Assembly (NCBI RefSeq): GCF_004217135.1
Contig: NZ_SHKK01000001.1
Location: 992,001-1,056,000 of the forward strand
DNA length: 64,000 nucleotides
Direction of reading: 5' to 3'
From: Micromonospora violae
Lineage (GTDB): Bacteria > Actinomycetota > Actinomycetes > Mycobacteriales > Micromonosporaceae
Under the pieces are notes generated by a model. That model was not told the origin of the DNA and did no database searches. It was given only the letters and a program-made list of their open reading frames with translations. Of the stretch, positions 28,853 to 42,005 are shown piece after piece. The number at the start of each line of letters is the position of its first letter. The stretch's first letter is position 1. A program made the translations under genes and the position numbers.

Positions 28853-31468
28853 TCAGGGGCGGACGGCAAGGGGGCGGGGGCCGTTGGTCCCGTCATCGCC
28901 TCGGTCGGCGTCGGTGGCCGACGATCGGGTCAGCCGCAGCACCAGCCCCGGCAGTACGCTGACCGCCGCGCAGGCCAGCAGCACGCTCGGTGCCAGCGGT
29001 TCGGTGCCGAGCAGGTCCCGCAGCGGAGCGAGTAGTACCCCACCGACCTGCAGCAGCGCCGACACCGCGACCGCGACGAGCAGGCCGGGGTTTCCGCTTC
29101 GGGTGCCCGCCGGCCGGGGTGCCCGGACGGCCAGTGCCACACCGAGTTGGGCGAGCCCGAGCACCACGAAGACCACCGACTGCCAGGGCAGGTCCCGGTA
29201 AGCGGCGAACACCCCGGCGCCGAGCACGACGGCGGCGATCAGCGCGCCGGTGAGCAGGACGTCGCGACCGAGCCCGGCGCCGAGCACCGATTCCTGCGGT
29301 GAGCGAGGTGCTCGGCGCAGCGTCCCGGGTTCGGCCGGCTCCGCGCCGAGTGCCACCCCGGGGACCCCGTGGGTCAGCAGGTTGATCCAGAGGATCTGGG
29401 CGGGCAGCAGCGGTACGGGCAGACCGAACAGCGGACCGATCAGCATCACCAGGATCTCCGCCACCCCACCGGAGAGGGCGTACCGCAGGAACCTGCGGAT
29501 GTTGTCGTAGATGCGCCGGCCCTCGCCGATCGCGTTGGCCACGGTGCTCAGGTCGTCGTCGACGAGCACCAGGTCGGCGGCCTGCCGAGCGACCTCGGTG
29601 CCGCCTCCCATGGCCACCCCGATGTCGGCGCGGCGCAGCGCTGGCGCGTCGTTGACCCCGTCGCCGGTCATCGCCACCACCTCGCCGCGGGCCTGCAGAC
29701 CGGCGATGATGTCGAGCTTCTGCTCCGGCTGGGTCCGGGCGAAGATCCGGGTGTCCGGGTGCGGCGTCTGGTCGTCGTCGCCGTTGGCGAGGGGGTCGCC
29801 GGCGCGCCAGAGGCCGAGACGACCACCGATCGCGGTGGCCGTGGCCGGGTGGTCCCCGGTGATCAGCAGCAGCCGTACCCCGGCGAGGTCGAAGCTGTCC
29901 GCGACCCGCAGGGCGCCCTCGCGCAGCGGGTCGCCCACGGCGACCAGTCCCATCGGCCGCAACCCGGTGGGGGAGGCGGGGTCGGGCACGGTCTCCACCA
30001 GGGCGGCGGCGACGGCGAGCACCCGCAACCCTTCGGTGGCCAACCGGTGGGCGGTGCTCGTCAATTCGGCGATCTCCTCCTCGGTGGCGTCGAGCAGCGG
30101 TGCGCCGAGGAGACTCTCCGGGGCGCCCTTGCAGACCACCAGGTAGCGCTGGTCGTAGGAGCGGTGCACGGTGACCATCCGGCGTTGCGCCTGGTCAAAG
30201 GGGTGATCGGCGACCCGGGGCCAGGCCGTGCGGGTGGCCTGCGGGTCGAGGCCACAGCGGGCGGCGAAGGCGACGAGCGCCGCTTCGAGCGGGTCACCCA
30301 CGGCGCCCCACTCGGGTCGCTCGTCGTCCGGCGGCGACAGCGCGGCGTCGTTGCAGAGCAGCCCGGCCCGCGCCAGTTGGCGCAGCCCGTCCGGTACGGC
30401 CACCGCCTCCCCGTCCCGGTGCACGGTGCCGGTCGGGGCGTACCCGCTGCCGGTGACGCCGAAGCGGGTGCCGTCGCCCGTGACGGCCTGCTGCACCGCC
30501 ATCCGCCCCTCGGTGAGGGTGCCGGTCTTGTCGGAAGCGATCACCGTGACCGAGCCGAGAGTCTCGACCGCGTGCAGTTGACGGGGGATGGCGTGCGCGG
30601 CAGCCATCCGACGCGCGCCCAGTGCCAGGGCCAGCGTCACCACGGCCGGGAGCGACTCGGGCACCGCGGCGACCACCAGGCTCACCGCTGTGATCGCCAT
30701 GTCGACAACGGGCCGCCCGCCGACCACCCCGATGACGAAGACCAATCCGGACAGGGCCACCGCGACCAGCCCGAGCACCCGACCCAGGGCGGAGAGTCGG
30801 CGTTGCAGCGGAGTGCTGGTCGGCCGGGTGCCCGCGACCAGGGCGCTGATCCGACCGAGAGCGCTCGCGGCTCCCGTGCGCACCACGGTGCCGGTCGCCC
30901 GGCCGATGGTGACGACCGTCCCGGCCAACGCCTCCTCACCGGCGGTACGTGCGACCGTCACCGACTCGCCGGTCAGTGCGGACTCGTCCAGGTGCAGCCG
31001 GCTCGCCTCGATCACTGACAGGTCGGCCGGGACGACGTCGCCCGCCTCGACCCGGACCAGGTCACCCCGTACGAGGTCGGCGGCGGGCACCACCAGTTCC
31101 CGTCCCTCGCGGACCACCCGTGCGGTGGGCGCGGCGAGTTGGTCCAGCGCGGCGATGGCGCGGTCGGCGCGTACCTCCTGCACCACGCCAATCACGGTGT
31201 TCACCAGGACGACCAGGAAGATCACCGCGGTGTCCGGGTAGTCGCCGAGCGCCGCGGTGACGGCCGCCGCGGCGAGCAGCAATGCCACCAACGGGTCGGT
31301 GAGCTGGTGCAGGATCCGTGCGGTCACCGGCTGGCGTGGTGGCGGAGCGACAGTGTTGGGGCCGGTGGCGCGCAGACGGGCGGCTGCCTCGGCCGCGTCG
31401 AGCCCCACCGACACGTCCACATCAACGGGGTCCACCAGGATCCCGTCTCGTCCGCCGATCGTTGTCAC
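28853..31468 (-). CDS. P-type cation-transporting ATPase (PacL/CtpF-like, type IIA)
   Basis: 871-aa integral membrane pump that couples ATP hydrolysis to cation export. The phosphorylated Asp is in DKTGTLTEG at about Asp313, and LDESALTGES (actuator), VCKGAPESLL and MTGDGVNDAPALRRADIGVAMG are present. About ten membrane helices. M4 reads AVPESLPAVV (EGLP in most); M6 reads NLLTHGVPGVALG where SERCA-type pumps have NLVTDGLP, so one Ca2+-binding Asp is replaced by His. The ion is therefore uncertain. GTG start after GGGAGG. Head of the ATPase-Usp-Usp cluster. Confidence 0.92.
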   Translation of the reverse strand: MTTIGGRDGILVDPVDVDVSVGLDAAEAAARLRATGPNTVAPPPRQPVTARILHQLTDPLVALLLAAAAVTAALGDYPDTAVIFLVVLVNTVIGVVQEVRADRAIAALDQLAAPTARVVREGRELVVPAADLVRGDLVRVEAGDVVPADLSVIEASRLHLDESALTGESVTVARTAGEEALAGTVVTIGRATGTVVRTGAASALGRISALVAGTRPTSTPLQRRLSALGRVLGLVAVALSGLVFVIGVVGGRPVVDMAITAVSLVVAAVPESLPAVVTLALALGARRMAAAHAIPRQLHAVETLGSVTVIASDKTGTLTEGRMAVQQAVTGDGTRFGVTGSGYAPTGTVHRDGEAVAVPDGLRQLARAGLLCNDAALSPPDDERPEWGAVGDPLEAALVAFAARCGLDPQATRTAWPRVADHPFDQAQRRMVTVHRSYDQRYLVVCKGAPESLLGAPLLDATEEEIAELTSTAHRLATEGLRVLAVAAALVETVPDPASPTGLRPMGLVAVGDPLREGALRVADSFDLAGVRLLLITGDHPATATAIGGRLGLWRAGDPLANGDDDQTPHPDTRIFARTQPEQKLDIIAGLQARGEVVAMTGDGVNDAPALRRADIGVAMGGGTEVARQAADLVLVDDDLSTVANAIGEGRRIYDNIRRFLRYALSGGVAEILVMLIGPLFGLPVPLLPAQILWINLLTHGVPGVALGAEPAEPGTLRRAPRSPQESVLGAGLGRDVLLTGALIAAVVLGAGVFAAYRDLPWQSVVFVVLGLAQLGVALAVRAPRPAGTRSGNPGLLVAVAVSALLQVGGVLLAPLRDLLGTEPLAPSVLLACAAVSVLPGLVLRLTRSSATDADRGDDGTNGPRPLAVRP

Positions 31469-31570
31469 CAGTGACCTCCCCGTCCCGCGCGGCGCGCCAC
31501 TGGCCGCCGTCGCGTCCCACCATCCCGCTGCCCGATCACAGCGGACAGAGGCGTTGCACCTGTGGGGCCC

Positions 31571-31584
31571 GGGACCAAAGACCC
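31571..31584 (-). promoter_or_regulatory. DosR/DevR-like box upstream of the ATPase-Usp-Usp cluster
   Basis: GGGACCAAAGACCC (plus strand; GGGTCTTTGGTCCC on the minus strand) matches the DosR core GGGAC-N4-GTCCC at nine of ten bases. It lies about 103 bp upstream of the ATPase start, and its genes are those of a classic DosR regulon (ctpF next to a Usp gene in M. tuberculosis). Confidence 0.5.
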
Positions 31585-31626
31585 GTCAGCGAGCCGCGGC
31601 GGCCCGCGGTTGCGTACCCTCGTCCG

Positions 31627-32127
31627 GTGACTTCTGAGCTGTGGCTGCGCCCGGTCCGTGAGGATGACCTCGTCGAGTTCTTCCGGCACCAGCAGGACCC
31701 GGAGGCCAACCGGATGGCCGCGTTCGGCCCCAAGGACCCGACCGACCGCCGTGAGTTCGCCCAGCACTGGATCCGGGTGCTGACCAACCCGGCGAACCTG
31801 GTCCGCACCATCGAGGTCGACGGCGACGTGGTCGGCTACGTGAGCGCCTTCCCGGTCGGCGACCAGACCGAGGTCAGTTACTGGATCGACCCGACGCGCT
31901 GGGGCCGCGGTCACGCCACGGCGGCCCTGACCGCCCTGCTGCGCGAGCTGCCCCGGCCGGTGCACGCCCGCGCCGCCAAGGACAACGCCGCCTCCCTCGC
32001 GGTGCTGCGCAAGTGCGGCTTCGTGGTGGTCGGCGACGACTCGGGGTACGCCAACGGTCGCGGCGAAGACGTCGAGGAGTGGCTGCTGGAGCTGCCCGCC
32101 GATGCCTCTGACCTGGGCGGGCACTAG
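31627..32127 (+). CDS. GNAT-family N-acetyltransferase
   Basis: 166 aa from GTG 31627. The acetyl-CoA fold is shown by LWLRPVREDDLVEFF at the start, EVSYWIDPTRWGRGHATAALTALL (the A motif with RGHATA) and NAASLAVLRKCGFVVVGD. The RimJ/RimL-like subgroup acetylates protein or small amines; substrate unknown. TACCCT (31615-31620) lies six bases before the GTG and no Shine-Dalgarno is seen, so the mRNA is probably leaderless. The frame is open upstream to 31318 but without homology. Confidence 0.85.
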   Translation: MTSELWLRPVREDDLVEFFRHQQDPEANRMAAFGPKDPTDRREFAQHWIRVLTNPANLVRTIEVDGDVVGYVSAFPVGDQTEVSYWIDPTRWGRGHATAALTALLRELPRPVHARAAKDNAASLAVLRKCGFVVVGDDSGYANGRGEDVEEWLLELPADASDLGGH

Positions 32128-32136
32128 TCTCGCGGA

Positions 32137-32778
32137 GTGAACTGGTTGGATCTCGTCGGCTGGGCCGGCTCCGCGGTGCTGGTCTGGTCGCTGCTGCAGT
32201 CGCGCATCCTGCGGCTGCGCGCGCTCAACCTCATCGGCTGCTTCGTGCTGATCGGCTACAACGCCGCGATCGAGGTCTGGCCCGGGGTCGGGCTCAACGT
32301 CGTGCTCGCGGCGATCAACATCTGGTACCTGCGCGGGATGCTCGCCACCCGACACGACGAGAAGACGTACCAGGTGGTGGAGGTCGGCGTCGGCGACCAG
32401 TTCCTCGCGCACACGCTGCGGGTGCACGCCGCCGACATCAACCGGTTCAACCCTGGCTTCCGCTGGGACCCGGACGCGTCCGGGTGCTCGGCGTTCCTCG
32501 TGGTCACGGCCGACGAGGTGGTGGGGGTGGTGCTGTCGCACGCCGAGACACCCGGCGTCGCCCAGATCGACCTGGACTACGTGACCCCGAAGTTCCGTGA
32601 CTTCACCCCTGGCGAGTTCGTCTACCGGCGCAGCCACCTGTTCACCGAACGCGGCTTCCACCGGGTGGTCAGCCCGCCCCGGATGGTCGCCCCCTACTAC
32701 CACCGGCTCGGCTTCCGCCCCGAGGGCGACTCGTACGTCCTCGACCTGCCGGCGTCACCGACCAGCGCCACGGCCTAG
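32137..32778 (+). CDS. YgjV-like membrane segment fused to a GNAT-like domain
   Basis: 213 aa. Residues 1-75 hold three hydrophobic helices of the YgjV type (MNWLDLVGWAGSAVLVWSLL, LNLIGCFVLIGYNAAIEVW, LNVVLAAINIWYLR). Residues 80-205 look like a GNAT-type fold, with VVTADEVVGVVLSH and VAPYYHRLGFRPEGDSYVL. TAGTCT (32125-32130) lies six bases before the GTG start and contains the TAG stop of the upstream gene. Function unknown. Confidence 0.72.
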   Translation: MNWLDLVGWAGSAVLVWSLLQSRILRLRALNLIGCFVLIGYNAAIEVWPGVGLNVVLAAINIWYLRGMLATRHDEKTYQVVEVGVGDQFLAHTLRVHAADINRFNPGFRWDPDASGCSAFLVVTADEVVGVVLSHAETPGVAQIDLDYVTPKFRDFTPGEFVYRRSHLFTERGFHRVVSPPRMVAPYYHRLGFRPEGDSYVLDLPASPTSATA

Positions 32779-32932
32779 CCAACCTCGACGCCCACTCGGC
32801 GTTTGCGTCACCCGGGCAGGATTCGGCCAGGGCCGGACGGGGCACAGACAACGCCTACGCCGGGCGGTTCACCGACCGGCGGGCGCCGCGCGGACCGACC
32901 GGCGTCACCACCGGAGAGGGAGCGAACCGGGC

Positions 32933-34270
32933 GTGCAGAGCTACGGGAGCCAACTGGCCCTGGTCGGAATCCTGGTCGTGATCAACGCGCTCTTCGCCGG
33001 CAGCGAGATGGCGCTGGTGTCACTGCGGGACAGCCAGATCCAACGGTTGGAACGCACCAGTCGAGGCGGGCGGGTGCTGGCCCGACTCGCCAAGGACCCG
33101 AACCGCTTCCTGGCCACCATCCAGATCGGCATCACCCTCGCCGGTTTCCTGGCCTCCGCCGCCGCGGCGGTCTCGCTGGCCAAACCCCTCGTGCCGCTGC
33201 TCGGGGTGTTCGGCGGCGCCGCCGAGACGGTGGCGATCGTGGCGGTCACCCTCGCGCTGACCTTCGTCACCCTGGTCTTCGGCGAGCTGGCGCCCAAGCG
33301 AATCGCCATGCAGGCCGCCGAGCGGTGGGCGCTGCTGGTGGCCCGCCCGCTCGACCTGCTCGCCAGCCTCACCCGCCCGGCCGTCTGGGCGCTCGGCGCC
33401 ACCAGCGACCTGGTCGTGCGCCTGGTCGGGCTCAACCCGAAGCACGAGCCGGAGGAGATCGGCCCGGACGAGCTGCGCGACATCGTCGCCGGTAACCACG
33501 GCTTCACCAAGGAGCAGCGCACCATCATCGCGGGTGCCGTGGAGATCGCCGACCGGCGGTTGCGGGCTGTCCTCGTACCCCGCTTGCAGGTCTTCACGCT
33601 CGACAGCGGGACCACCGCGGAGGCCGCGCGGCTCGTGCTGGCCGCCACCGGGCACTCCCGTGCGCCGGTGGTGCGCCACGGGGGCCTGGACGACACGGCC
33701 GGAGTGATCCACCTTCGTGACCTGGTGGGCGTGCCCGACGACCGCCCGGTGGACGAGATCGCCCGACCGCCGATGCTGCTGCCCGACTCGCTACCGGTCG
33801 TGGACGCGCTGCGTCAGTTCAAGGCCGAGCGTCAGCACATCGCGCTCGTCGTGGACGAGCGCGGCGCCGTCGACGGCATCGTGACGCTGGAGGACATCCT
33901 GGAGGAGATCGTCGGCGAGATCTACGACGAGACCGACCGGGACGGCTATTCGGTGCGCCGCGACCCGGACGGCGCGCTGCTGCTGCCGGGCACCTTCCCG
34001 GTGCACGACCTCCCCGACGTCGGCGTGGAGCTGCCGTCGCGCCCGGCGGGCGACTACACCACCGTCGCCGGGCTGGTGCTGGCCCGGCTCGGGCACATCC
34101 CCACCGTCGCCGGCGAGGACGTCACGCTGGACGGCTGGGTGCTGGTCGTGGCCGGCATCGACCACCGGGCCATCACCGAGGTACGCCTGAGCCGCGTGCC
34201 CGACGAGGCTGACACCGACACCGACGCTGCCACCGACGCCGAGCCGGTGCTGGACGAGGCGCGCAGCTGA
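32933..34270 (+). CDS. CNNM/CorC-family membrane protein with CBS domains (hemolysin C-like)
   Basis: 445 aa. The N-terminal DUF21/CNNM domain (about 1-195, four hydrophobic segments, beginning VQSYGSQLALVGILVVINA) is followed by two CBS domains (about 210-325, with VVDERGAVDGIVTLEDILEEIVGEIYDE) and the C-terminal CorC/HlyC domain (about 340-420). Related proteins handle Mg2+ or Co2+ efflux. GAGAGGGAG lies before the GTG at 32933. The Asp/Ala/Thr-rich end is not conserved. Confidence 0.9.
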   Translation: MQSYGSQLALVGILVVINALFAGSEMALVSLRDSQIQRLERTSRGGRVLARLAKDPNRFLATIQIGITLAGFLASAAAAVSLAKPLVPLLGVFGGAAETVAIVAVTLALTFVTLVFGELAPKRIAMQAAERWALLVARPLDLLASLTRPAVWALGATSDLVVRLVGLNPKHEPEEIGPDELRDIVAGNHGFTKEQRTIIAGAVEIADRRLRAVLVPRLQVFTLDSGTTAEAARLVLAATGHSRAPVVRHGGLDDTAGVIHLRDLVGVPDDRPVDEIARPPMLLPDSLPVVDALRQFKAERQHIALVVDERGAVDGIVTLEDILEEIVGEIYDETDRDGYSVRRDPDGALLLPGTFPVHDLPDVGVELPSRPAGDYTTVAGLVLARLGHIPTVAGEDVTLDGWVLVVAGIDHRAITEVRLSRVPDEADTDTDAATDAEPVLDEARS

Positions 34271-34282
34271 GGGCCGGGGCGC

Positions 34283-34672
34283 TCAGTCGTTGGCGAGGTT
34301 CTGCAGACGGACCTGCCCACGGGCGACCAACCGCTCGTCGGCGTCGGTGATCTCCACCTGCCAGAGCTGCTGGCTACGGCCCCGGTGCACAGGAGTGCCC
34401 ACCGCCCGCAACTCGCCCTCGCGGACGGCCCGCAGGAAGTCGGTCTGGTTCGACACCCCCACGACCCTGCCCCGGTCGGCCAGCCACAGCGCGCCGCCGA
34501 TGCTGGCGGCGGTCTCCACGGCCGCGCAGTACACGCCGCCGTGCTGGATGCCGTACGGCTGGTGCAGCTCCGGCCGGACCTGCCAACTGACGACCACCCG
34601 ATCGGCGCTCGCCTCCTCGAACTTCAGACCGAGCAGGGCGACGAGCCCACCCGTCACGTCCGGCATCTCCAC
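34283..34672 (-). CDS. PaaI-type hotdog thioesterase
   Basis: 129 aa. The hotdog signature QPYGIQHGGVYCAAVETAAS.., with the HGG loop and the acidic residue of the catalytic helix, is typical of the PaaI/YdiI group that hydrolyses acyl- or aryl-CoA thioesters. GAGGAGGAG sits six bases before the GTG at 34672. A TTG at 34693 would add seven residues and is the alternative start. Convergent with the CNNM gene, 12 bases apart. Confidence 0.85.
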   Translation of the reverse strand: MEMPDVTGGLVALLGLKFEEASADRVVVSWQVRPELHQPYGIQHGGVYCAAVETAASIGGALWLADRGRVVGVSNQTDFLRAVREGELRAVGTPVHRGRSQQLWQVEITDADERLVARGQVRLQNLAND

Positions 34673-34766
34673 GGAGAACTCCTCCTCGATCAACAGGGCG
34701 CAAGCCTAACCGTGGCGGGTTGGACGAAACCCGGTACGGGTCGACGTGGGCGATGGGGGAGAATCG

Positions 34767-36065
34767 GTGACCGTGACCGACAGCAGCCTCCCGCCCACCG
34801 GGCGGGCCTCCCTGACCGATGACCTGCTCTGGCGTGGCCTCATCCAGGACTCGACCGGCCTCGATGAGCTGCGCGAGCTGCTCGACGGCGGGAGCGCCGC
34901 CACCTATTACGTGGGCTTCGACCCGACCGCGCCGAGCCTGCACGTCGGCCACCTCATGCAGGTCACCATGGCCCGCCGGCTGCAACTCGCCGGCCACCGC
35001 CCGTTGCTGCTCGTCGGCGGGGCGACCGGCCAGATCGGCGACCCGAAGGAGACCGCCGAGCGCACGCTCAACCCACCTGAGGTGATCGCCGGCTGGGTCG
35101 AGGGGATCCGCGACCAGCTCGCGCCCTTCGTGTCGTACACGGGTGAGAACGCGGCGCAGCTGGTCAACAACCTGGACTGGACCGGCGAGATGTCGGTGGT
35201 CGAGTTCCTGCGCGACGTGGGCAAGCACTTCCCGGTGAACAAGATGCTGGCGCGGGAGGTGGTGCGGGCCCGCTTGGAGACCGGCATCAGCTTCACCGAG
35301 TTCAGCTACCAGCTGTTGCAGTCGAACGACTTCTTCGAGCTGCACCGCCGCCACGGCTGTCAGCTCCAGTTCGGCGGTTCCGACCAGTGGGGCAACATCA
35401 CCGCCGGCGTCGACTACGTCCGCCGACGGGGGGCCGGGCCGGTGCAGGCGTTCACCACGCCGCTGGTCACCAAGTCCGACGGCACGAAGTTCGGCAAGAC
35501 CGAGGGCGGCGCGGTCTGGCTCGACCCCACGATGACCAGCCCGTACGCGTTCTACCAGTTCTGGCTCAACGTCGAGGACGGCGAGGTGGACCGCTACCTG
35601 CGGTACTTCAGCTTCCGCACCCGCGACGAGTTGGAGGAGCTGGCGAAGGCGACCGCCGAACGGCCGGCGGCCCGGTTGGCGCAGCGGGCGCTCGCCGAGG
35701 AGTTGACCACCCTCGTGCACGGCGCCGACGAGACCCGACAGGCGATCGCCGCCAGCCAGGCGCTCTTCGGTCGCGGTTCACTGGACGAGTTGGCACCGGA
35801 GACCCTGCGCGCGGCCCTGACCGAGGCCGGCCTCGTACGCCTCACCGGCGAATTGCCGGATGTGGCAGGTCTGCTGCGGGACTCCGGGCTGGTGAACGGC
35901 CTCAAGGAGGCCCGGCGAGTCATCGCCGAGGGTGGCGCCTACGTCAACAACAACCGGGTGACCGAGGTGGACGCCAAGGTGTCGCCGGCCGATCTGCTGC
36001 ATGGGCGATACCTGGTGCTACGTCGGGGCAAGCGGTCGTTCGCGGGCGTTGAGCTGGGCGAATAG
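34767..36065 (+). CDS. tyrS: Tyrosyl-tRNA synthetase
   Basis: 432 aa class I synthetase. HIGH box: FDPTAPSLHVGHLMQV. KMSKS box: KFGKTEGG. The tyrosine-specific substrate segments LLLVGGATGQIGDPKETAER, FTEFSYQLLQSNDFFELH and FGGSDQWGNITAG are present. The C-terminal S4-like domain (last ~70 residues) binds tRNA. GGGGGAG before GTG 34767. The rRNA operon begins 645 bases downstream. Confidence 0.96.
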   Translation: MTVTDSSLPPTGRASLTDDLLWRGLIQDSTGLDELRELLDGGSAATYYVGFDPTAPSLHVGHLMQVTMARRLQLAGHRPLLLVGGATGQIGDPKETAERTLNPPEVIAGWVEGIRDQLAPFVSYTGENAAQLVNNLDWTGEMSVVEFLRDVGKHFPVNKMLAREVVRARLETGISFTEFSYQLLQSNDFFELHRRHGCQLQFGGSDQWGNITAGVDYVRRRGAGPVQAFTTPLVTKSDGTKFGKTEGGAVWLDPTMTSPYAFYQFWLNVEDGEVDRYLRYFSFRTRDELEELAKATAERPAARLAQRALAEELTTLVHGADETRQAIAASQALFGRGSLDELAPETLRAALTEAGLVRLTGELPDVAGLLRDSGLVNGLKEARRVIAEGGAYVNNNRVTEVDAKVSPADLLHGRYLVLRRGKRSFAGVELGE

Positions 36066-36446
36066 CCGTCTGTCGACGGTGTGACGGGCGACGCGTCCGG
36101 CGGATTTGACGATCATCCCGCCGGACGCGTAACTTTCTCTCTGCCAGCGCGGAACGGACGAAACAGGCGAAAGCCTGAAACGGCCGGAGCGCCGGCCCAA
36201 CGGCCTGGGGGTCGGGTGGGCATGCCCACCGGAGCCCCAACCGGGAGGTGCCACCAGAAACGCCGCGAGGCGGATTTGGCGCGGCGAAACCGACCGGGTA
36301 TGGTTACGAGCCGGCAGGGCACCGGGCGGGTCGCGGGAAATCGCGACGGCCGGCCTGCTGGAACCCATGACGACTGCGGCGCAAGCCGGTCGAGACATGG
36401 TGCCCGCATTAATCGGGTGAAGCATGGCGAACCGCGAAATACCGGT

Positions 36447-36475
36447 TTGACACGGCGGAAACGAGCGGGTAACGT
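36447..36475 (+). promoter_or_regulatory. rrn P3 promoter, strongest match
   Basis: TTGACA and TAACGT with a 17-base spacer: near-consensus for the housekeeping sigma factor. It is the promoter nearest the 16S gene, with a predicted start about 230 bases before it. Confidence 0.75.
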
Positions 36476-36566
36476 AGTAAAAGTGCCTGGCGCTGAAAGC
36501 GCCGGGGGCGCGGTTCGGAAAAGCCCCGGGATGGGTGCCGCTGTGTGTGGTGCTTTGATCGGTGTG

Positions 36567-36598
36567 TGGTTGTTCTTTGAGAACTCAACAGGGTGCTT
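36567..36598 (+). other. 16S processing stem, 5' arm
   Basis: TGGTTGTTCTTT (36567-36578) and CAACAGGGTGCTT (36586-36598) are exactly complementary to AAAGAACAACCA (38427-38438) and AAGCACCCTGTTG (38407-38419), with an unpaired seven-base centre on each side. The two arms flank the 16S gene, as in RNase III processing stalks. Confidence 0.8.
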
Positions 36599-36710
36599 GT
36601 AAAGCCAGTGCCAATTATGATTTATACCCCGGACTGGTCAGGCTTCGGTTTGGCTGGTTGGGATTCCTTTGGCAACAATTTGTTTGTTGTCAGGATTGTT
36701 TTCCAATTTT

Positions 36711-38231
<1,521 letters not shown>

Positions 38232-38406
38232 AGCACCTTCCGACGAAAGTCGGTAAGGAGCCCGCGCTGCCCGAATGTGGTGGTGGGGTGCTCAGATGGC
38301 GGAGACACTGGCAAGTTTTTCCTCGGCAACGGCCGGGATCGCTTAGTACAGCCGCCCCTTGGGGTGGTGGGAACGGATCGGTTCTGGTGCGGCTGAGAAA
38401 GAATGT

Positions 38407-38438
38407 AAGCACCCTGTTGGGTCCTGAAAGAACAACCA
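38407..38438 (+). other. 16S processing stem, 3' arm
   Basis: AAGCACCCTGTTG and AAAGAACAACCA pair with the leader arm at 36567-36598 (25 complementary bases in two blocks). Confidence 0.8.
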
Positions 38439-38580
38439 GTGGTTGTTTCTTTCGGAGCCGTAGCGAGCCTGTGGGTTCGTGAGGTTGCCAGGCATGGCCT
38501 GGCTCCACATACCGCTGGTCTGAGAGGGCCGGGTTTTGGTGTGGGGCTGTTGGGGTTGTGGGTTGGTCGTTTGTTGAGAA

Positions 38581-38596
38581 TTGCACAGTGGACGCG
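38581..38596 (+). other. 23S processing stem, 5' arm
   Basis: TTGCACAGTGGACGCG is complementary to CGCGTCCACTGTGCAA at 41728-41743. The arms flank the 23S gene and mark its processing stalk. Confidence 0.8.
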
Positions 38597-38607
38597 AGCA
38601 TCTTTGT

Positions 38608-41717
<3,110 letters not shown>

Positions 41718-41727
41718 TAAGCTGCTA

Positions 41728-41743
41728 CGCGTCCACTGTGCAA
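41728..41743 (+). other. 23S processing stem, 3' arm
   Basis: CGCGTCCACTGTGCAA, complementary to 38581-38596. It begins about ten bases after the mature 23S 3' end. Confidence 0.8.
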
Positions 41744-41802
41744 CTCTGAACGAGCGAACACCCACGTGATGTGTGCCCGGGGTTGTTTGATATGTTCATA
41801 GA

Positions 41803-41919
41803 GTTACGGCGGTCATGGCGGAGGGGAAACGCCCGGTTACATTCCGAACCCGGAAGCTAAGCCCTCCAGCGCCGATGGTACTGCACTCGTGAGGGTGTGG
41901 GAGAGTAGGACGCCGCCGG
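41803..41919 (+). rRNA. rrf: 5S ribosomal RNA
   Basis: About 117 bases from GTTACGGCGGTCATGGCGG to GAGAGTAGGACGCCGCC. The terminal helix forms between ACGGCGGTC and GACGCCGCC. CCGAACCCGGAAGCTAAG and GAGAGTAGG are universal 5S features. Confidence 0.95.
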
Positions 41920-41928
41920 ACAATCTTC

Positions 41929-41966
41929 CAGTCGAGGGCCGCCCCATCCGGGTCGGCCCTCGACTG
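41929..41966 (+). terminator. rRNA operon terminator hairpin
   Basis: CAGTCGAGGGCCG (41929-41941) and CGGCCCTCGACTG (41954-41966) form a perfect 13-bp stem with a 12-base loop. There is no downstream U-tract, so read-through to the next gene is possible. A second hairpin, GCGCCA-TTGG-TGGCGC (41971-41986), follows immediately. Confidence 0.75.
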
Positions 41967-41970
41967 CGTA

Positions 41971-41986
41971 GCGCCATTGGTGGCGC
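41971..41986 (+). other. Second hairpin between rrn terminator and the RGG gene
   Basis: GCGCCA / TGGCGC, six perfect pairs, four-base loop, ending just before the Shine-Dalgarno AGGAAGG of the next gene. It could affect its translation or stop read-through. Confidence 0.45.
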
Positions 41987-42005
41987 AATCAGGAAGGATG
42001 TACCT

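Larger units (their letters stand above)
36066..36710 (+). promoter_or_regulatory. rRNA operon control region, 645 bp without a gene
   Basis: Contains three tandem promoters. P1: TTGACG (36106-36111), 18 bases, TAACTT (36130-36135). P2: TTGGCG (36276-36281), 17 bases, TATGGT (36299-36304). P3: TTGACA (36447-36452), 17 bases, TAACGT (36470-36475). P1 and P2 share GGCGGATTTG(A/G)CG. Multiple rrn promoters are known in Streptomyces. Downstream come the leader arm of the 16S processing stem (36567-36598) and an AT-rich stretch before the mature 5' end. Confidence 0.75.

Noticed and set aside
27906..29201. 431-codon plus-strand ORF over the Usp and ATPase genes
   Set aside because: Antisense shadow of conserved Usp and ATPase coding sequence.
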